A stretch of 64,000 nt of DNA, from assembly GCF_000005505.3 (NCBI RefSeq), contig NC_016134.3, positions 2,976,001-3,040,000 on the forward strand, read 5' to 3'. This document shows positions 35,201 to 47,262 of this stretch, piece by piece. The stretch comes from Brachypodium distachyon (Eukaryota > Streptophyta > Magnoliopsida > Poales > Poaceae). Below the pieces are notes generated by a model. It was given only the letters and a program-made list of their open reading frames with translations, was not told where the DNA came from and made no database searches. The translations under genes were made by a program, and so were the position numbers. Every line of letters starts with the position of its first letter. Positions within the stretch are counted from its first letter, which is position 1.

Positions 35201-37993
35201 TAGCACGGTGCCCTTGAGGCATCATCTAAAAGGGTTCAAGCTTCATGCACGTGTCAACAAAATTTAAAATAATCAATGTACTAAGCATATGATCTTATGG
35301 CCCTTAATCTAAGCAAAAGAGAAAATTGAATATTCCTGTTTTTTTCCAATTAGCATTGAAATTCCAAAAGATTTAATTTCCTTTACATCTATAGAAATTT
35401 CCAGTCAATTAATCCAATTTTCTTCAGTGGTAGTGTGTGAGAGTATGTGGGTATGTGCCTTAATCCAATTTTCAGTCAATTACGACTTCACTCTTCAGTG
35501 GTATGAGTGTATGTGAGCGTCTCTCCTGCCAGTTTTGCTTCTAAAAAAGTTACATGTGAAAACGAAGGAAGAGAAATGTGAAAGAGGAAAATTAGGATGA
35601 AACTGAAAACAGCTACTTCCTCCGTCCAACAAAGGATGTCTCAACTTTGACTAAATTTGAATGCATCTATACACTAAGTCATGTCTAGATACATCCAAAT
35701 TTTGACAAACTTGAGACATCTTTTGTTGGACGGAGGGGATAGTAAAGAAGTCAGATTGGTCATACAGTACTACTTTTAACAGGCATCAATTGAGAGGTAA
35801 TGGTAATTGATTTCAAAGTGTCATGTGATTTACCTTTGCAAAGATTTCCAAAGAAGAGTGTATCTTGATCCAAGGAAAGATCAACAGCAAGTCTCTTTCC
35901 TTGAAGCTGTTAGAGAACCAACAACAAATATATCATGCATGTCAAGATTAATACATCAGATGTAATAAGGATGTCTGATTCCATGACAATGAGAAAGCAA
36001 GCAAGCATCCCTCTCTCAACACTAAGGCTACAATAAGTCCAAAACAAAGGATGAACTTGTGACAACATAGAGATATTAACAACATAGTCAGGCAAGGAAA
36101 AATATGATACAAATAAGTACTCCCTCCGATCCTAAATTCTTGTCTCAAATTTACCCAAATATGGATGTATCTATTCTTAAAAAGCGTCCACATACATGTA
36201 ATATTTCGACAACAATTTAGGATCGGAGGGAGTGTATAACAACATCCCTAGAAAATAGGTACTCCCTCCTATCCATAATAAGTGTCGCTGATTTAGTACA
36301 AAATTTGCCTCATTAAAGAAGCAGGTTGGTGGGTGTCGCAAATTTATTTCAATTTTACGTTTAAGAAAAACAAGCTTTGCATGACAATCATGTCCAGTAT
36401 GTATTCTTATAGTAGATCATCGATAAAGTACTCTTGCAGTAAAGACAACGGTTGTTACTTCCTAGGTCCTACTTCAGATCGAACGAAAAGTGGGATCAGA
36501 AAGTTTTGAAATATATGCAAATAAGATGTCTGATATGAAATTTCGACAAGATTGAGAATGAAGTTGGATGTTCTTACCTCGATGCCATTCTTTTGCCTTT
36601 TAGCAGTATAAGCGCACTCCCTTTCTGCAAATCGCACAAACCCAAATCCCTGAGGAAGTCAACAAAAATTAGTGTTGACACATTTCACGATAAAGCTACT
36701 CAGAAATATATCATATATCTGACATATATGATATATTATATGTCTGAAGTGTTATAACAACACCAGACCTTGGAAACGCCATTCTGATCCTTCATTATGC
36801 GCAAGTCAACTATCTCCCCACAAGGAGAAAATACCTGTTGATGACATGGTCAGATCAATGAGTCGGAAAAATGGAAGAACCTCCCCATCCCCCTTTTCAC
36901 ATCAACCAAGGTGAAGATTAACAAATCAGCTGATAAGTTGGTAGTGACAACTACAGGCTATTACAAATGTACAAATGGAGGAATATAACTAAAGCATAAC
37001 ATTCAAATATCAAATAATAGAGGAAAATATGCTAGCCCTAGTATCACACAGTTCTCTTATTACTAGCTAGAGCATAACAAAATTGCCTGGGGAGAGATCA
37101 CAAAGATACATCCAGAAAATTACAGAACAACATACCATCTAAGCCAGTAGATACCAAAACATGGTTCAAGTTTGCCACTATTTGATTTGGATGGCATGTC
37201 TTACAAAAACATCTGCAATTAAATTGGTCGAGTAGCAAGTGGCATTTCAAGATTTTCAGATTAACCCGCAAACCATTCGGCCACTCCCTACTGGATTGCA
37301 GAAAACTAACCAAAGGAGACGAACAAGACACACCGGAATCAATAATGCTACCAGACAGTTATTCAGCTAACATTTTGCTACTACCAACATTGCTTCTACA
37401 TACCATCGAAACGAAAGCTGTTCAGGTATTACTCAGTCCCTATGCACCACATAATAATCTCCTGAATTACACAACACCAACAAGCCAGCCAGAATTTCTA
37501 CATACATAAGTGGTTGCTTGTGAGTGCAAACAAACCAACCTCTCGGAGCGTCCCCTCCGTAGCGGACCGCGGCAACCCGCCTACAAACACCTCGGTGCCT
37601 TTCACCCGGCCTGCAGCACACACATACCCCCACGGCACGGCATTATTCGCCGCACAGCACAACCACACCCAGCTGAATCAGATCCCAAAATCACAGACAA
37701 AGCACACCCGACTTCTCAAAAACCAAAACTACACACACATACAGGGAAAAAATAATCCAGACGATATCCTCACCTTGCTCGTCGTAATCACCGTGCGACG
37801 CCGCCGCACGCCTGTCCTGTGAAATCCCCAGGAAAAAAACAAATCAGGACGGGATTATATGGCCGAATCAGCCCCAAATCAGACGCCGCGACGGCCGGCC
37901 GGACCGCCGCCGGTGCCGGCGCGAGCTGGAATCGAGAACGAAAGGGAAAATTTGACGGGCTCGGGAGAGGGAGTGAGTTCCGAGTAGTACCAT
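29227..37993 (-). CDS. hnRNP Q / LIF2-like protein with three RRMs, 664 aa
   Basis: Coding exons in transcript order: 37993-37991 (ATG only, least certain), 37816-37774, 37610-37540, 36834-36769, 36649-36578, 35906-35834, 34786-34749, 34639-34526, 32088-31969, 31884-31804, 31713-31645, 31554-31477, 31363-31199, 30689-30582, 30490-30422, 30311-30249, 30155-30037, 29869-29227 (1995 nt). RRM1: EVFVGGLP with GFGFVRF. RRM2: TLFFGNLC with RGFAFVRF, followed by LRIGSRTDFLLGG and HPAINWAERE. RRM3: TAFVGNLP with PVGFIHFG. Next comes an acidic-domain-like helical block (IKSLNELPESGAVAVLNQ, TGADKRNKGEYFASLV), then an Arg/Tyr-rich tail with three about 26-residue repeats (HEPRQNT..HLDRRY) and FDPFTGEP twice. 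It is expected to bind RNA in the nucleus. Arabidopsis LIF2 is the nearest relative I can name, by inference. One intron has a GC donor (31476-31475). Confidence 0.88.
29496..29735 (-). repeat. 78-bp coding tandem repeat, three copies, in the hnRNP tail
   Basis: CAATATAACTCT starts at 29496, 29574 and 29652, exactly 78 bp apart. The third unit is 3 bp longer. The frame-preserving units encode HEPRQNTG.HLDRRY.QE.SYIE. Confidence 0.92.
33697..34021 (+). mobile_element. solo LTR (315 bp) with 5-bp target duplication, in an hnRNP intron
   Basis: The LTR is 33702-34016, beginning TGTTAGAATTAATC and ending AAAACCCAACA. It has the TG...CA ends and a TATA-like GTATATATACAC near 33860. GTAGA flanks both sides (33697-33701 and 34017-34021). 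There is no internal retrotransposon sequence, so it arose by LTR-LTR recombination. It lies in the 2.4-kb intron 32089-34525 and points against the gene. Probably Copia type by size and ends. Confidence 0.88.
35614..35744. mobile_element. Stowaway-type MITE in hnRNP intron
   Basis: TACTTCCTCCGTCCAACAAAGGATG at the left and CATCTTTTGTTGGACGGAGGGG at the right form a long inverted repeat. The right terminus is slightly altered (GGGGATAGTA). Confidence 0.85.
36118..36236. mobile_element. Stowaway-type MITE in hnRNP intron
   Basis: TACTCCCTCCGATCCTAAATTC at the left and AATTTAGGATCGGAGGGAGT at the right, with the body ATGGATGTATCTATTC. It lies in intron 35907-36577. Confidence 0.88.
36260..36300. 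mobile_element. half Stowaway-type MITE
   Basis: TACTCCCTCCTATCCATAATAAGTGTCGC plus TGATTTAGTACAAAATTTG, with no matching right terminus. It lies 24 bp from the preceding MITE. Confidence 0.65.
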
Positions 37994-39089
37994 TTTTGGT
38001 TTCAAGCCGAGACGCGAGGAGCACGAGAGAATGCAACGCACGGAGATTTTCCTCCTTTTGACCCTTTTTATTTACTTTCGCTTTCCCCCAGCTATCGGGT
38101 CCGGCTTTATGGATTGTGATGATGGGGCCCCGTCCTGTCAGACGATGTAGCTGGGCCGGCCCGGTTGAAGCAAAAGCCTACAGTTGGGCCCGTCCGGGTA
38201 ATAGCCTGTTGTTTTCCTTTTCCTGATAAGATACACTAATACTCCACTACAGTCTACAGTCCCTGTTCTCCTCTACCAAAAAAAAAACAGCATCTCAAAA
38301 AAAAAAGTGCTGCTTTCCGAACATATTTAGCCTTGTGTTTTCCTTGCGAAAATATGCGTCAAAGTTCACCTTAAGATTACATGAAAGTTGTAAGCATCAA
38401 CATAAATGACCTTCAAACGTTTTGTTAATTTCAGTACGGTTACCCGGTTTCTTGAATCCTCTGAAAATGTGTTATGTATTGGAAGAATGAACCAGTTCAT
38501 GTTTGCTCATCGGATCCTGTCCTGGGAATTGGAAGAGTTTTCCCTCCACAGATGGACAAGGCAATAAACCGCGCCATGTGCAAGCGTCAGTCTTGGCCGC
38601 TTCTTCTTACTTTCGTCTTCTCACGGTAACAACTAATCAACTATCCACGTACTACTACCAAATTTGAACTATTCGTGCTCGCAACCAGTTTTACGCTTTC
38701 CTTTTTAATCAGTAGGAAACCACGTTTGTCGAGCGATAAGCAAGCAATGTCAGCCGGCGACAAGCAAGACAAGCTGTATACATATATCATCCACTGAAAT
38801 GGATGGCGATGTTTTAAGACGATGTAATTAAAGTCAAAGCTAGTATACTCATGCTTAAGACACACATGAGCTTGACAGCTTACATCAACAGCAAGGGATT
38901 GGTGTGTGAGTGTCCTTTCCTTTTTGTCAGAAAGCCATTAGCCAAGCAGCGTTGTGCATGCCTAATGGCAGCGACGATTTCTACGATGCTCTTACGAGTT
39001 GTGAGTTGTGACCAGGTCTTCTTGGATGCGATGCAGGAAAAAATTGAAGATGGATTTTTGATTCATTGAAGCTAATTAGGCACCGATGA
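37994..39089. other. upstream region of the hnRNP gene / 3' flank of the TPX2-like gene
   Basis: A pyrimidine-rich leader (minus strand) borders the hnRNP start, then AT-rich DNA without a gene I can support. GGGCCCG and GGCCGGCC tracts near 38130-38195 could be TCP or telobox-like promoter sites, which is inference only. Confidence 0.4.
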
Positions 39090-41370
39090 CTAGGTCTTGG
39101 GGTTGTGCCTCGTGCTCGTCGTAGATCTTGTATGGAACCTTGGCTCCCTGGGAACTGTCTGGGGCTTCACTGACCTGCATTTCCAAGAACAAAAAGCCTT
39201 TAGCTTGAAAAGGTCAACTGGCTACAGTTCATGGCTTTGATCATGCAAAACAAAGTATGATCGGAGCAGAAATGGCTCGGCAGAAATTCAGTTACCTCTT
39301 GGGCAGAAACGGCTTGGAGAAATCCGGCATCGGATGCGCCTTCGGCACCTGCTCCTTCCTCAGCTGTTTGATCTCGACCTCCTCGTCCATCTTCACCAAA
39401 AAATCATCCAAATCTCAAATCTTGCACCTGGATCCACAGCAGTGGGGTAGGGATAAATGGTTTGTTTACCTTCTGCTGCCTCTCCTTCTCCAGCTCCAGC
39501 TTCTCAAGGAAGATGTTTCGCTCCGTAATCTGCGAGGTTCAAGAAGTCGTTGCATGGCATTTTTCAGAAACTCGTCAATGGCGAGCGAGGACAATTAAGC
39601 GCGACGAAATGTGCTACTACTACTCACCTGATGATCAAACCTGGCACGACCGACTGCGCGAACGGCGCTATGTAGCACGACATCGAACGGTTCCGTGGGC
39701 TCTTTCGCCGGCGGTTTCATTAGGTTCTACACAAAGAAGAAAATTAAGCAACATTCCACTCCAACAAATTACTAGTTTCAGTGACAGGATTTTTTTTTAT
39801 CTCCAGACTGAACCGTTTGTTTCAGTTAACTTTCATGATTTCTGTGAAAGTAGGAATGAACGGAAAACTTGGAGGGATATAGTTTTGGTACCTCGGGCTC
39901 ATCGGTGGTCAATGGGAGGCCCTGAGCGAGTGGGTTGCGCAGCCTCTCCTCCTCCAGCAGCAGCATCCTCATCATCTCCACAAAGTTGTCTTCCTTCACC
40001 TTTCCTCTTTGCTGAGCAGGAGAACAGAGACACCATTTTTTCATCAGTCACCAAAATCATGCCTGGATATGCTCAACTACAGATTGTACAAAATGTAAGG
40101 TGAAAAAAGCATGGGATACTACATTGGCCGACCCGATCGATGAAAATTGCACAAACCTACTGAACTCGCAGGATAAGATTGGGAAAATGACAGCATGTTC
40201 AACTGGACACTGAATTTTGTTTGGATTGTTCATACCTCGGTCCTAAGATTGAACGGATGCTGGCTCGTCACCTTCCTGCTCCAGCTCCTCTCCGACGAGT
40301 CGATGCTCTGCGATACACGCAAAAATCACCGAAAAACCATCTTAAAATTCAAAAACAGGAACAATTACGTAGTATTATTTTTGAAGATTTTGAATACAAT
40401 GCTTTACCTTGCATCTCTTCAGCCGACGCTCGTCTCGTCCACTGCTCCTCCTGCTGCTGCTCCTGCTGAATTTTCAGAGGAAGAAGAAGACCATCAGTAG
40501 GCAGAGGCGACAACGGCAATGAAATTAATCTACCAATGGTTTTTCAGAGGAAGAATAAGATCATCACTTCATCAGTACTATTAGTACGAACCTGTTGCGG
40601 CGAGGGAGGTCGACGATGGAGGACGAGACCTCGGAAGACGATGACGCGGCGACGGAGGGGTACGAGGTCATGTCCATCTCGTCGGCCGACGCTGCGGCCT
40701 CCTTGTTGTTGTTCTTCCTCCTTGCGCGCACTCTGCTCCGGGGCTCGCCCCCGGAGGAGCGGGACAGCGAGAGGAGCCGCTCGAACGTGTCCACCAGGTA
40801 CCGGACGCGGCCCTCGCCGGGCTCCGGGAGGCCCGCCATGGCCTCCTCCAGCGTCGCGCCCCACGTCGCCCTCTTCTTCCCCGACGCCATGGATTCCTCC
40901 TCCTCCGCGCCGCCGCCGTCGCAGGGCGACGAGAGCCTCGCCCTGACCTTCTTCTCCTCGGAGAAGTCCCACAGCGGCGCGCGCGGCGGTTCGTACTCCG
41001 CCATCGCCATCGCCATCGCCGGGGCCGCCGAGACCTTGCCCCTGCCGCTCGGTGTCCTCGGCGCCGGTCTCTTGGAAGCGGGCGTGGAGCAGGAGCACTT
41101 CTTCTTGCCCTTCCTGACGACGGCGACCGCCTTGCCGCCCACGGCGAAGGCCGTCGCCTGCTTCCCCGCCGCCTCGCCCGCGACCTTCTTCGACCGGCGG
41201 ATGCACGACGAGGACGAAGACATCTCGTCGGAGACCTCGAGGACGTTCTCCGCCGACGCCGGCAGCAGCATCCGGTTCCTCGCCGCCGAGAGCGACGCCA
41301 CCGCCGCGAACGGCCGCCTCACCCTGGGCCTCCTCGCCGCCGGCGTCGGCGTCGGCGTCGGCGTGGCCAT
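39090..41370 (-). CDS. TPX2-domain microtubule-associated protein, 455 aa
   Basis: Exons in transcript order: 41370-40592, 40465-40408, 40307-40236, 40011-39892, 39726-39628, 39529-39470, 39390-39296, 39174-39090 (1368 nt, 456 codons). The start MATPTPTPTPAARRPRVRR follows an in-frame upstream ATG (41460) that I rejected as less compact. The basic Ser-rich N-terminal half carries WDFSEEKK and WGATLEEAMAGLPEPGEGRV with YLVDTFERLLSL, a helix shared by plant TPX2-like proteins. The C-terminal half has HPFNLRTEQRGKVKE, LRNPLAQGLPLTTDEPE and ARFDHQITERN..LEKLELEKERQQK. It ends with EIKQLRKEQVPKAHPMPDF and KPFLPKRSVKPQTVPREPRFH, the TPX2 C-terminal signature. It is expected to bind and organise microtubules. 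Which TPXL/WDL subgroup it belongs to is uncertain. Exon 2 has a CAGCAG tandem acceptor, so one Ser may be optional. Confidence 0.9.
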
Positions 41371-41588
41371 CCTAATCCCAATTCCTCCCCTCCGATCCCA
41401 ACAAAAAATCAACAAACAAACAGCAGCAAAATTGAAACCGCTCGATCGAATTCCCAACAACGACCGGCCGGGCGCACGACCAACGCCGCGGGGCGGGGCG
41501 GCAGTTACCGATGGCGAGGCGATCGAGCAACGGAACGTACGAGGATTCGATTCGAAATCGCCGGGGACGAAGACGAAGCGGAGCAGAT

Positions 41589-41596
41589 CTTTATAG
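41589..41596 (-). promoter_or_regulatory. TATA box of the TPX2-like gene
   Basis: On the minus strand it reads CTATAAAG, about 220 bp upstream of the ATG at 41370, with a GC-rich leader in between. Confidence 0.65.
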
Positions 41597-43817
41597 AGAG
41601 GAGAAGCAGAGGATGGAGAAGCGTTAACGTTGGTGGTGGCGTTCTCCGCCAGCTTCGGGAGGGGGACAACGGCTAGTGGCGGTTTTCCGATCAGCCGGGG
41701 CCCCGCTGGGCCGTCGGATGGGGCTCGGCATCATCGCAGCCGTCGGTGCGTTTGAGCTGCGGCGTTTAATTGTTTTTTCGGGCGGGTGCGTGTCATTAAT
41801 TCAGAATCACCGTTGGTTCATACGTTATCTGGCAACGGTAAATTTTGGGTTTTACGCAGCAGCGAGGATTTGAATTTTGGGCTTTTGCTTTGTTTTGCTT
41901 ATTGGTGCTCATCGCCGGCCGGATATGTCTCCGATCCGATTGGGGTTGTCGATCGATTCTCACGATTTGTTGGATGGTTATGTAACTTTGTTCCATGGCA
42001 ATTAGCAGCTATAGTAGTTTCGAGATAAAGATCCCCTTTTTTTGACAACGAAGTTTTAGGAGGGAAAATGTGGATTTGGCTATACTTGTATTCTTTGTCT
42101 CGCTAATAATTTTAGGGCCGAACCCTTTTTTACCTTGCTGAAAGCGATGCGTTTCAACGGCATATATTGCCATCTTAACTGAACATCAATCACATTTGAT
42201 CAATTTTTATTCAAGGAGTCGTTATGATAGGACAAAATTGCACTTCCGACTTGGGGAAGTTTAACATCGATTTATTTGTAGCCCCATTATAAAACATGGA
42301 AAAAAACGTGGGTCACCAATTGAGAAGCCGTTGGCCATTTTAAGCTCACCCAAAAGTGCTTTGGACTCCAAAGCAGCAAAAAATACTACTACTTATAATG
42401 AAACAACTAGGGATGCAAGTGGGATCCCACTTCTAGTTCATTAGAGATTTGCTAGTTCAAAATTTGAACTAAAATTGAAAAATTGAACGAGAAGTTGGAT
42501 ATTCGTGTGATCCCACTTGACACCTAGATACCACAAAAATATTATATATTTAGTAGTGGATGGCACCAACGAAATACACTATGAACTCCGGAGCGATGAT
42601 AAGGCCCGGTACTTAATAATGAAGTGGATATATGTATTTTTAATAAGTCTTACTTGATAGCGCCACCCCCGAGCGTTAAATCGCAAAACAAGACGCTGAT
42701 GTGGCAACAAGACTGCACAAAATATGGTACGCATATGGTACCGGTAATGGTACATGAGACATTTCGTCAAATTGATTGAATGACCATAAGTCTTGATTTC
42801 CATAATACAATGACTAAATTGAAAATACGGAACGAGTTCGATGACTGTGGAATGCCACCTGGGGTAACCGAGACTGGACTAGTTTCCTATTTAGCAGCTT
42901 TCAGTACAACCACAATGTTATATGGGCTCTGGCGAGACAAGAGTAAGTTGTATGAACCTAGACCCGAGAAATTGTATTGAGGTAGGTGTGTAGGGGGAGC
43001 GTGATTCTCTCGTGGTTTAGGAAATTACCTCTGAAAATCTCGTAATCGACGCCGTTGCTACTCTACCCTGAGGACAGCAAGGGATTAACCCGTCGGTTTC
43101 TTGTGGGAATGTGTACAAACTCTCGAGAGCGTCAAAACTAAGTACTTAGCCGTGTCCCCGGCAATGGACAATTTGAGCAACTAGATGTGGAGCTGTAAGA
43201 AAAGTCCCACTCATTCTAATTTCTTAATAAAATGAATGGTTTGAACTTGGGTTAGGAGCATTGATGTGTCTACTCAATGTCCTTAGTTTAATATGAGCAT
43301 GGGTGTGTCTACCCCATGTCCAATAGTGATAAAATTCTATTTGATTAAAAGATAGGATTAAACAACTAAGCTTTTATGCAAATAGCCTTGAACCCCACTT
43401 TGCCACATTACGCATATACTTGGTATGTTTTGATATAACTCCTGGTGAATCTTGCCAATACATTCAATGTATTGACCCTAGTGGCTGCATCGTTTAATGA
43501 TGCAGGACGCTCCGACGACGAGTAAGAGTACGTTCTGCTTAAATGGGTTACGGGCCTATATTCCAACACGCTCTCACCGTGGTGTTGATGTAGCCCTTGT
43601 ATCTTTCGCTTTCCGTTGCTAAACAGTTGTTTTATTTCCAGCTAACCTATGGGGTTATGCGAGTTGTAAGTACTTTTAAATTCTGGATGATGCGTTGTAA
43701 TATTGAGACCTTTGTTCTATGATATTACATCTTGAAACTGTGTGTGCTATGAGTCGATCCAAGGACTAGCACTAAAGCACAGAGATCGAACCCGTGTATG
43801 GGGGCGGTCGCTTCAAA
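41597..43817. other. intergenic region, no gene seen
   Basis: AT-rich. It contains a fold-back element (42407-42527). From about 43000 it resembles retrotransposon LTR or leader sequence running into a primer-binding site at 43818. Confidence 0.4.
42407..42527. mobile_element. fold-back MITE (about 121 bp)
   Basis: The left end CTAGGGATGCAAGTGGGATC and the right end in reverse complement CTAGGTGTCAAGTGGGATCA are near-matching inverted repeats. The centre holds the palindrome AGTTCAAAATTTGAACT. Confidence 0.65.
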
Positions 43818-43830
43818 TGGTATCAGAGCA
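43818..43830 (+). mobile_element. LTR-retrotransposon primer-binding site
   Basis: TGGTATCAGAGCA is the standard match to the 3' end of initiator tRNA-Met. It follows a sequence ending in CA two bases upstream (43815), as expected just inside a 5' LTR. The LTR start was not found. Confidence 0.7.
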
Positions 43831-44187
43831 TTGTGTTGCCTGTAGGAACGTGGCCCTAGCATGGATTAGACCAAAAGAGACCACATGATTGTTCTATGCA
43901 TTTCATACCACTTTAAATTTGCATATTGAGTTACATTCATATTCATATACACTTGCAATCATACCATTGTTCAATGCATATGTACTACTTGTGTTTTTAC
44001 TTCATCCACTTGCATCTTCAGATTTTATATGCATTTATATACATCTCATACTACACTGTCATGTTTTCCACTATTACAATTATTCGTTATGTTTGCATAA
44101 TATACACCTCATATTGTCATTGTTACACTTATGCATTTACCATTTGAGCATATGACTGATTCTCTCCTTCCACCATAAATCTTGTAG

Positions 44188-44292
44188 ATGAACGGCCCAC
44201 CAAACTTCGGAGACGAACCCCCCTTCACTCACGTCCACTACCCAACAGTTGACGATCACGCGCATTGCTGCGCCCGTCAGTTTATGGAATGA
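44188..44292 (+). pseudogene. truncated gag-like start of an LTR retrotransposon
   Basis: An ATG about 360 bp after the primer-binding site opens a 34-residue frame starting MNGPPNFGDEPPFTHVHY and ending at TGA. The position fits a gag N-terminus. No later gag or pol frame is present, so the element is truncated here. The assignment rests on position, not on a domain. Confidence 0.4.
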
Positions 44293-44819
44293 TAGGAAAG
44301 ATGTAAATACATAGAAGCATGGAAACTACAATTGAAATTTCTTGAAGTTTGTTAGTAATTAAGAAAGGAATATTAATAGTTGAAAATTTGAGTTTTAGTT
44401 GTTTTCAAAGATATCTAGAACGCCTCTCCCCTGTAAATTCATAGCAACCGTTTCATCAGGTTGGTTGTATTCGACGGCCAAGGATGATCGATCGAATGGG
44501 AATATGAGACGTAGGCCACTGGCCACTGCCTGCCTCATAAATTCGTACCATTGGCGGGCGGCGCTAGGGGGCGGCTAGAGCAGGAGCTCGCAGCGAGCAG
44601 GGGGGGTGCGGAGATGGCGGGCACGACGCGAGCAGGGGCTGCGGAGCAGCCGACAGCGAGTAGCAGGGGTTGGGCCGGGGCCGCCGCCACCGGCACCCAA
44701 TGGAGGAAGATGCGGCGGCCAGAGGAGGAGGAGCAAAAAGCGCGGGCTGAAACTTCAGCCCGCCAACCGTGTTCTACGAGAAGTAGGGTACCGAGCAGTC
44801 CCAAATTCTGACCCGAGTA

Positions 44820-45381
44820 TGTTGGGATTTTGGCCTCGTGAAATCGGATCCACGAAAAGAAAATCGGGTTCAGACCGATTATACGGTATCTGTTCAGGGC
44901 CTTCTTTAGCGACTGAACCCGTTGACGTGGTTATGACACACCGGGTCCCCATCTTTGGTATACCCACTACGGCCCAGCTGGAGGCCCATACTAAAGCCAC
45001 TACATTACCAGAAGCCTGGGTACCTGAACTTGCGGCTCATGACAAGAACAGATAAGGAAACCGACTTAGGATCTAAATACAAATTGTTACCTACTTGGAC
45101 TCTGCACCCAAGACCTAGCCTCCTATATAAAGGACTAGCAGGGGCACCTGGGAGGACATACTTTCTCTCTCTAGACACATCGAATCTCTCATAGAGGCTC
45201 TACTCTCATACACAACACGCCAGATCTCATCTGCGTACCATAGCCTCCACGACAACCTTGTAAGCTCTCCATGAATACAAAATCAGATGAGCAGTACGTA
45301 GGGGTATTACCTCATCGAGAGCTCTGAACCGGGGTAAATCTTTGTCACCCCCTTGCTTGTCAGCCGACGGGATCGCCAACA
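44820..45381 (+). mobile_element. probable solo LTR (about 562 bp)
   Basis: It has matching short inverted ends, TGTTGG at 44820 and CCAACA ending at 45381. A TATA box (CCTATATAAAGGA, near 45122) is followed by a polyadenylation-like region, AATACAAAATC. The flanking 5 bp differ (GAGTA and TACAT), so target duplication is not supported and the element may be partly deleted. Probably Gypsy type, by inference. Confidence 0.55.
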
Positions 45382-45723
45382 TACATGCTATTTGTTCCTA
45401 GATACAAGCCATCCAATATGGGCATTGTCGAAGTCACAACTTCGTCACCCGTATACTAGTGTATTTTTCGGATCGGGGTCTTTTACGATATCTGCTAGAG
45501 TTACTCTTATACCATCATCTAAAAATATCAAGTAAAATGTCAAAAGCCAAAGCCGAAAGCATCTAAATAGGTGCTTTTGTGGCTTAAATGCCAAAAGTCA
45601 AAAAGCGGTTTTAAGCCCAACCAAACAGGGCCTAAGCGAACCGTTTTCCAATCGATGAGATCTTTTGCTCGTTTAAGTGATGCTTTTTTGAACCATGTTC
45701 ATGCTGTGAACTAAACCGTTAAT

Positions 45724-46960
45724 TTACTGCGTGTAATCAAGCTTGAAAGGGAAACCTTGCCCCTGTATGGGTTTTGATGAATGATGACAACATGGTTGAG
45801 GAACTAATGAGTTACACGGAGTGTTTCAGGTTTTAGTTTCTCAGAAGAGTCGGTTTAACCAGCATCGATGACCTCTAAAAATTGAAGTACAAGTACTGGC
45901 GTGAAGTATGAAGAACTCAGTGAAGAACGGTGAAGAACATGAAGCGTAACATTCTTCATAGGTCTTTTTGTAGCTTTTTCCTTTATTTGAGTATAGGAAC
46001 GCCGTACTATTAAGGGGGGTTTGAAGTATGGAGCTGGTATAGGTGAAACCTTTTTTTCATGTTCAGCTTAGGCGAAAACCATCTTCTGTGTGAGTGTTTT
46101 TCGTCGGAGTGAAGAATGAAGCATTTCAGGCTTCACAGAAACTTCCGCGTGAAGTCTTCACTCCGATTTCAAATGTGTTTGAAAATCTGTCGCTTTCGTG
46201 CTTGACCACCTAATCTAACCGTTGTGAAACAAAAGTAATAAAGTGTGAGCTGGAGGATCAAAGTTTACTTTATCCAACGGGTCACAACGGCTAGATGCCG
46301 TGGCCAAGGCTATATAAGACGACCCACCCCAAAGGAATTCGATGACGATCCCCAGTGAGTTGTTTTGAAGAACACCTGATAAAACCCTTAGAGCTGAACT
46401 GAGCGTGAAGAATGGGATCCCCTCTCTAGCCGAGCACTTGAAGCTTGTTACTCTTGGTGATTGGCATCACCTAGACGGCTAGGAGCCAGTGTTGAAGAGC
46501 AATCGAAGATTGTGATTTGCCATCAACCAGTCTGTGAAGGTCCGAAGATCACCTCAAGATCTACTACAAGTAACTGGGCGAGACTTCGGTCTTAGCTCAG
46601 GAAGATTAGGTGGACTTGTGTGTCCGCGAGTCTTGTGTGACTCAGCCCCCTCAACGGAGATGTAGGATTGTGCCAACAATCTGAACTTCGGAAACAAATC
46701 CCTGTGTCTTCAGTCCCGGTGATTTCGTTTCTCAACCTTTACTCTCTGTGAAGTATAACTGATTCATTGTGTTCTGTCTTCATTGCTGCTGCTATTGATC
46801 CGTTCATCTTTCTTCTTTCCGCTGCAACCCTAAATTGTTGTGTAATCTCCGTTGTTGAAGTATTGTGACTGTCTTCAGTTTTCAGTCTTCATTTTTGAAG
46901 AAAAAATTAAAACTGGTCACATTCACCCCCCCTCCATGACATACTCGATCTTTCAAAACT
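45724..46960 (+). mobile_element. possible LTR-retrotransposon remnant
   Basis: It begins near TTTTGATGAATGATGACAAC and ends near CATTCACCCCCCCTCC, phrases I associate with grass LTR elements. It also contains repeated GTGAAGAA motifs. Neither terminal repeats nor coding sequence were found. The region otherwise has no gene. Confidence 0.35.
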
Positions 46961-47262
46961 CATTTACTACTTGTCACTCCTCGGCCTCGGTAGTTGGCTA
47001 AGAGCATCTCTAGCAGGTACCGAACCTGCTGAAAAATGTCTAGCATTTACTGAAACTGGAAGAACGATGCGCATAACAGAACCTGAATTCAGAACCGAAC
47101 TTTTGAAAGAACACATTCGCGCGTGAACAGATTAAACAGACATACGTACGCAAATCAACCGAGTAGTTCATCAACGTTGTATACAATATAATATTTAAAA
47201 ACAAACATACATAGATTTATATATACTACGTCGTCACCGCCGTCTAGCCGTCGGTGCGGGAA

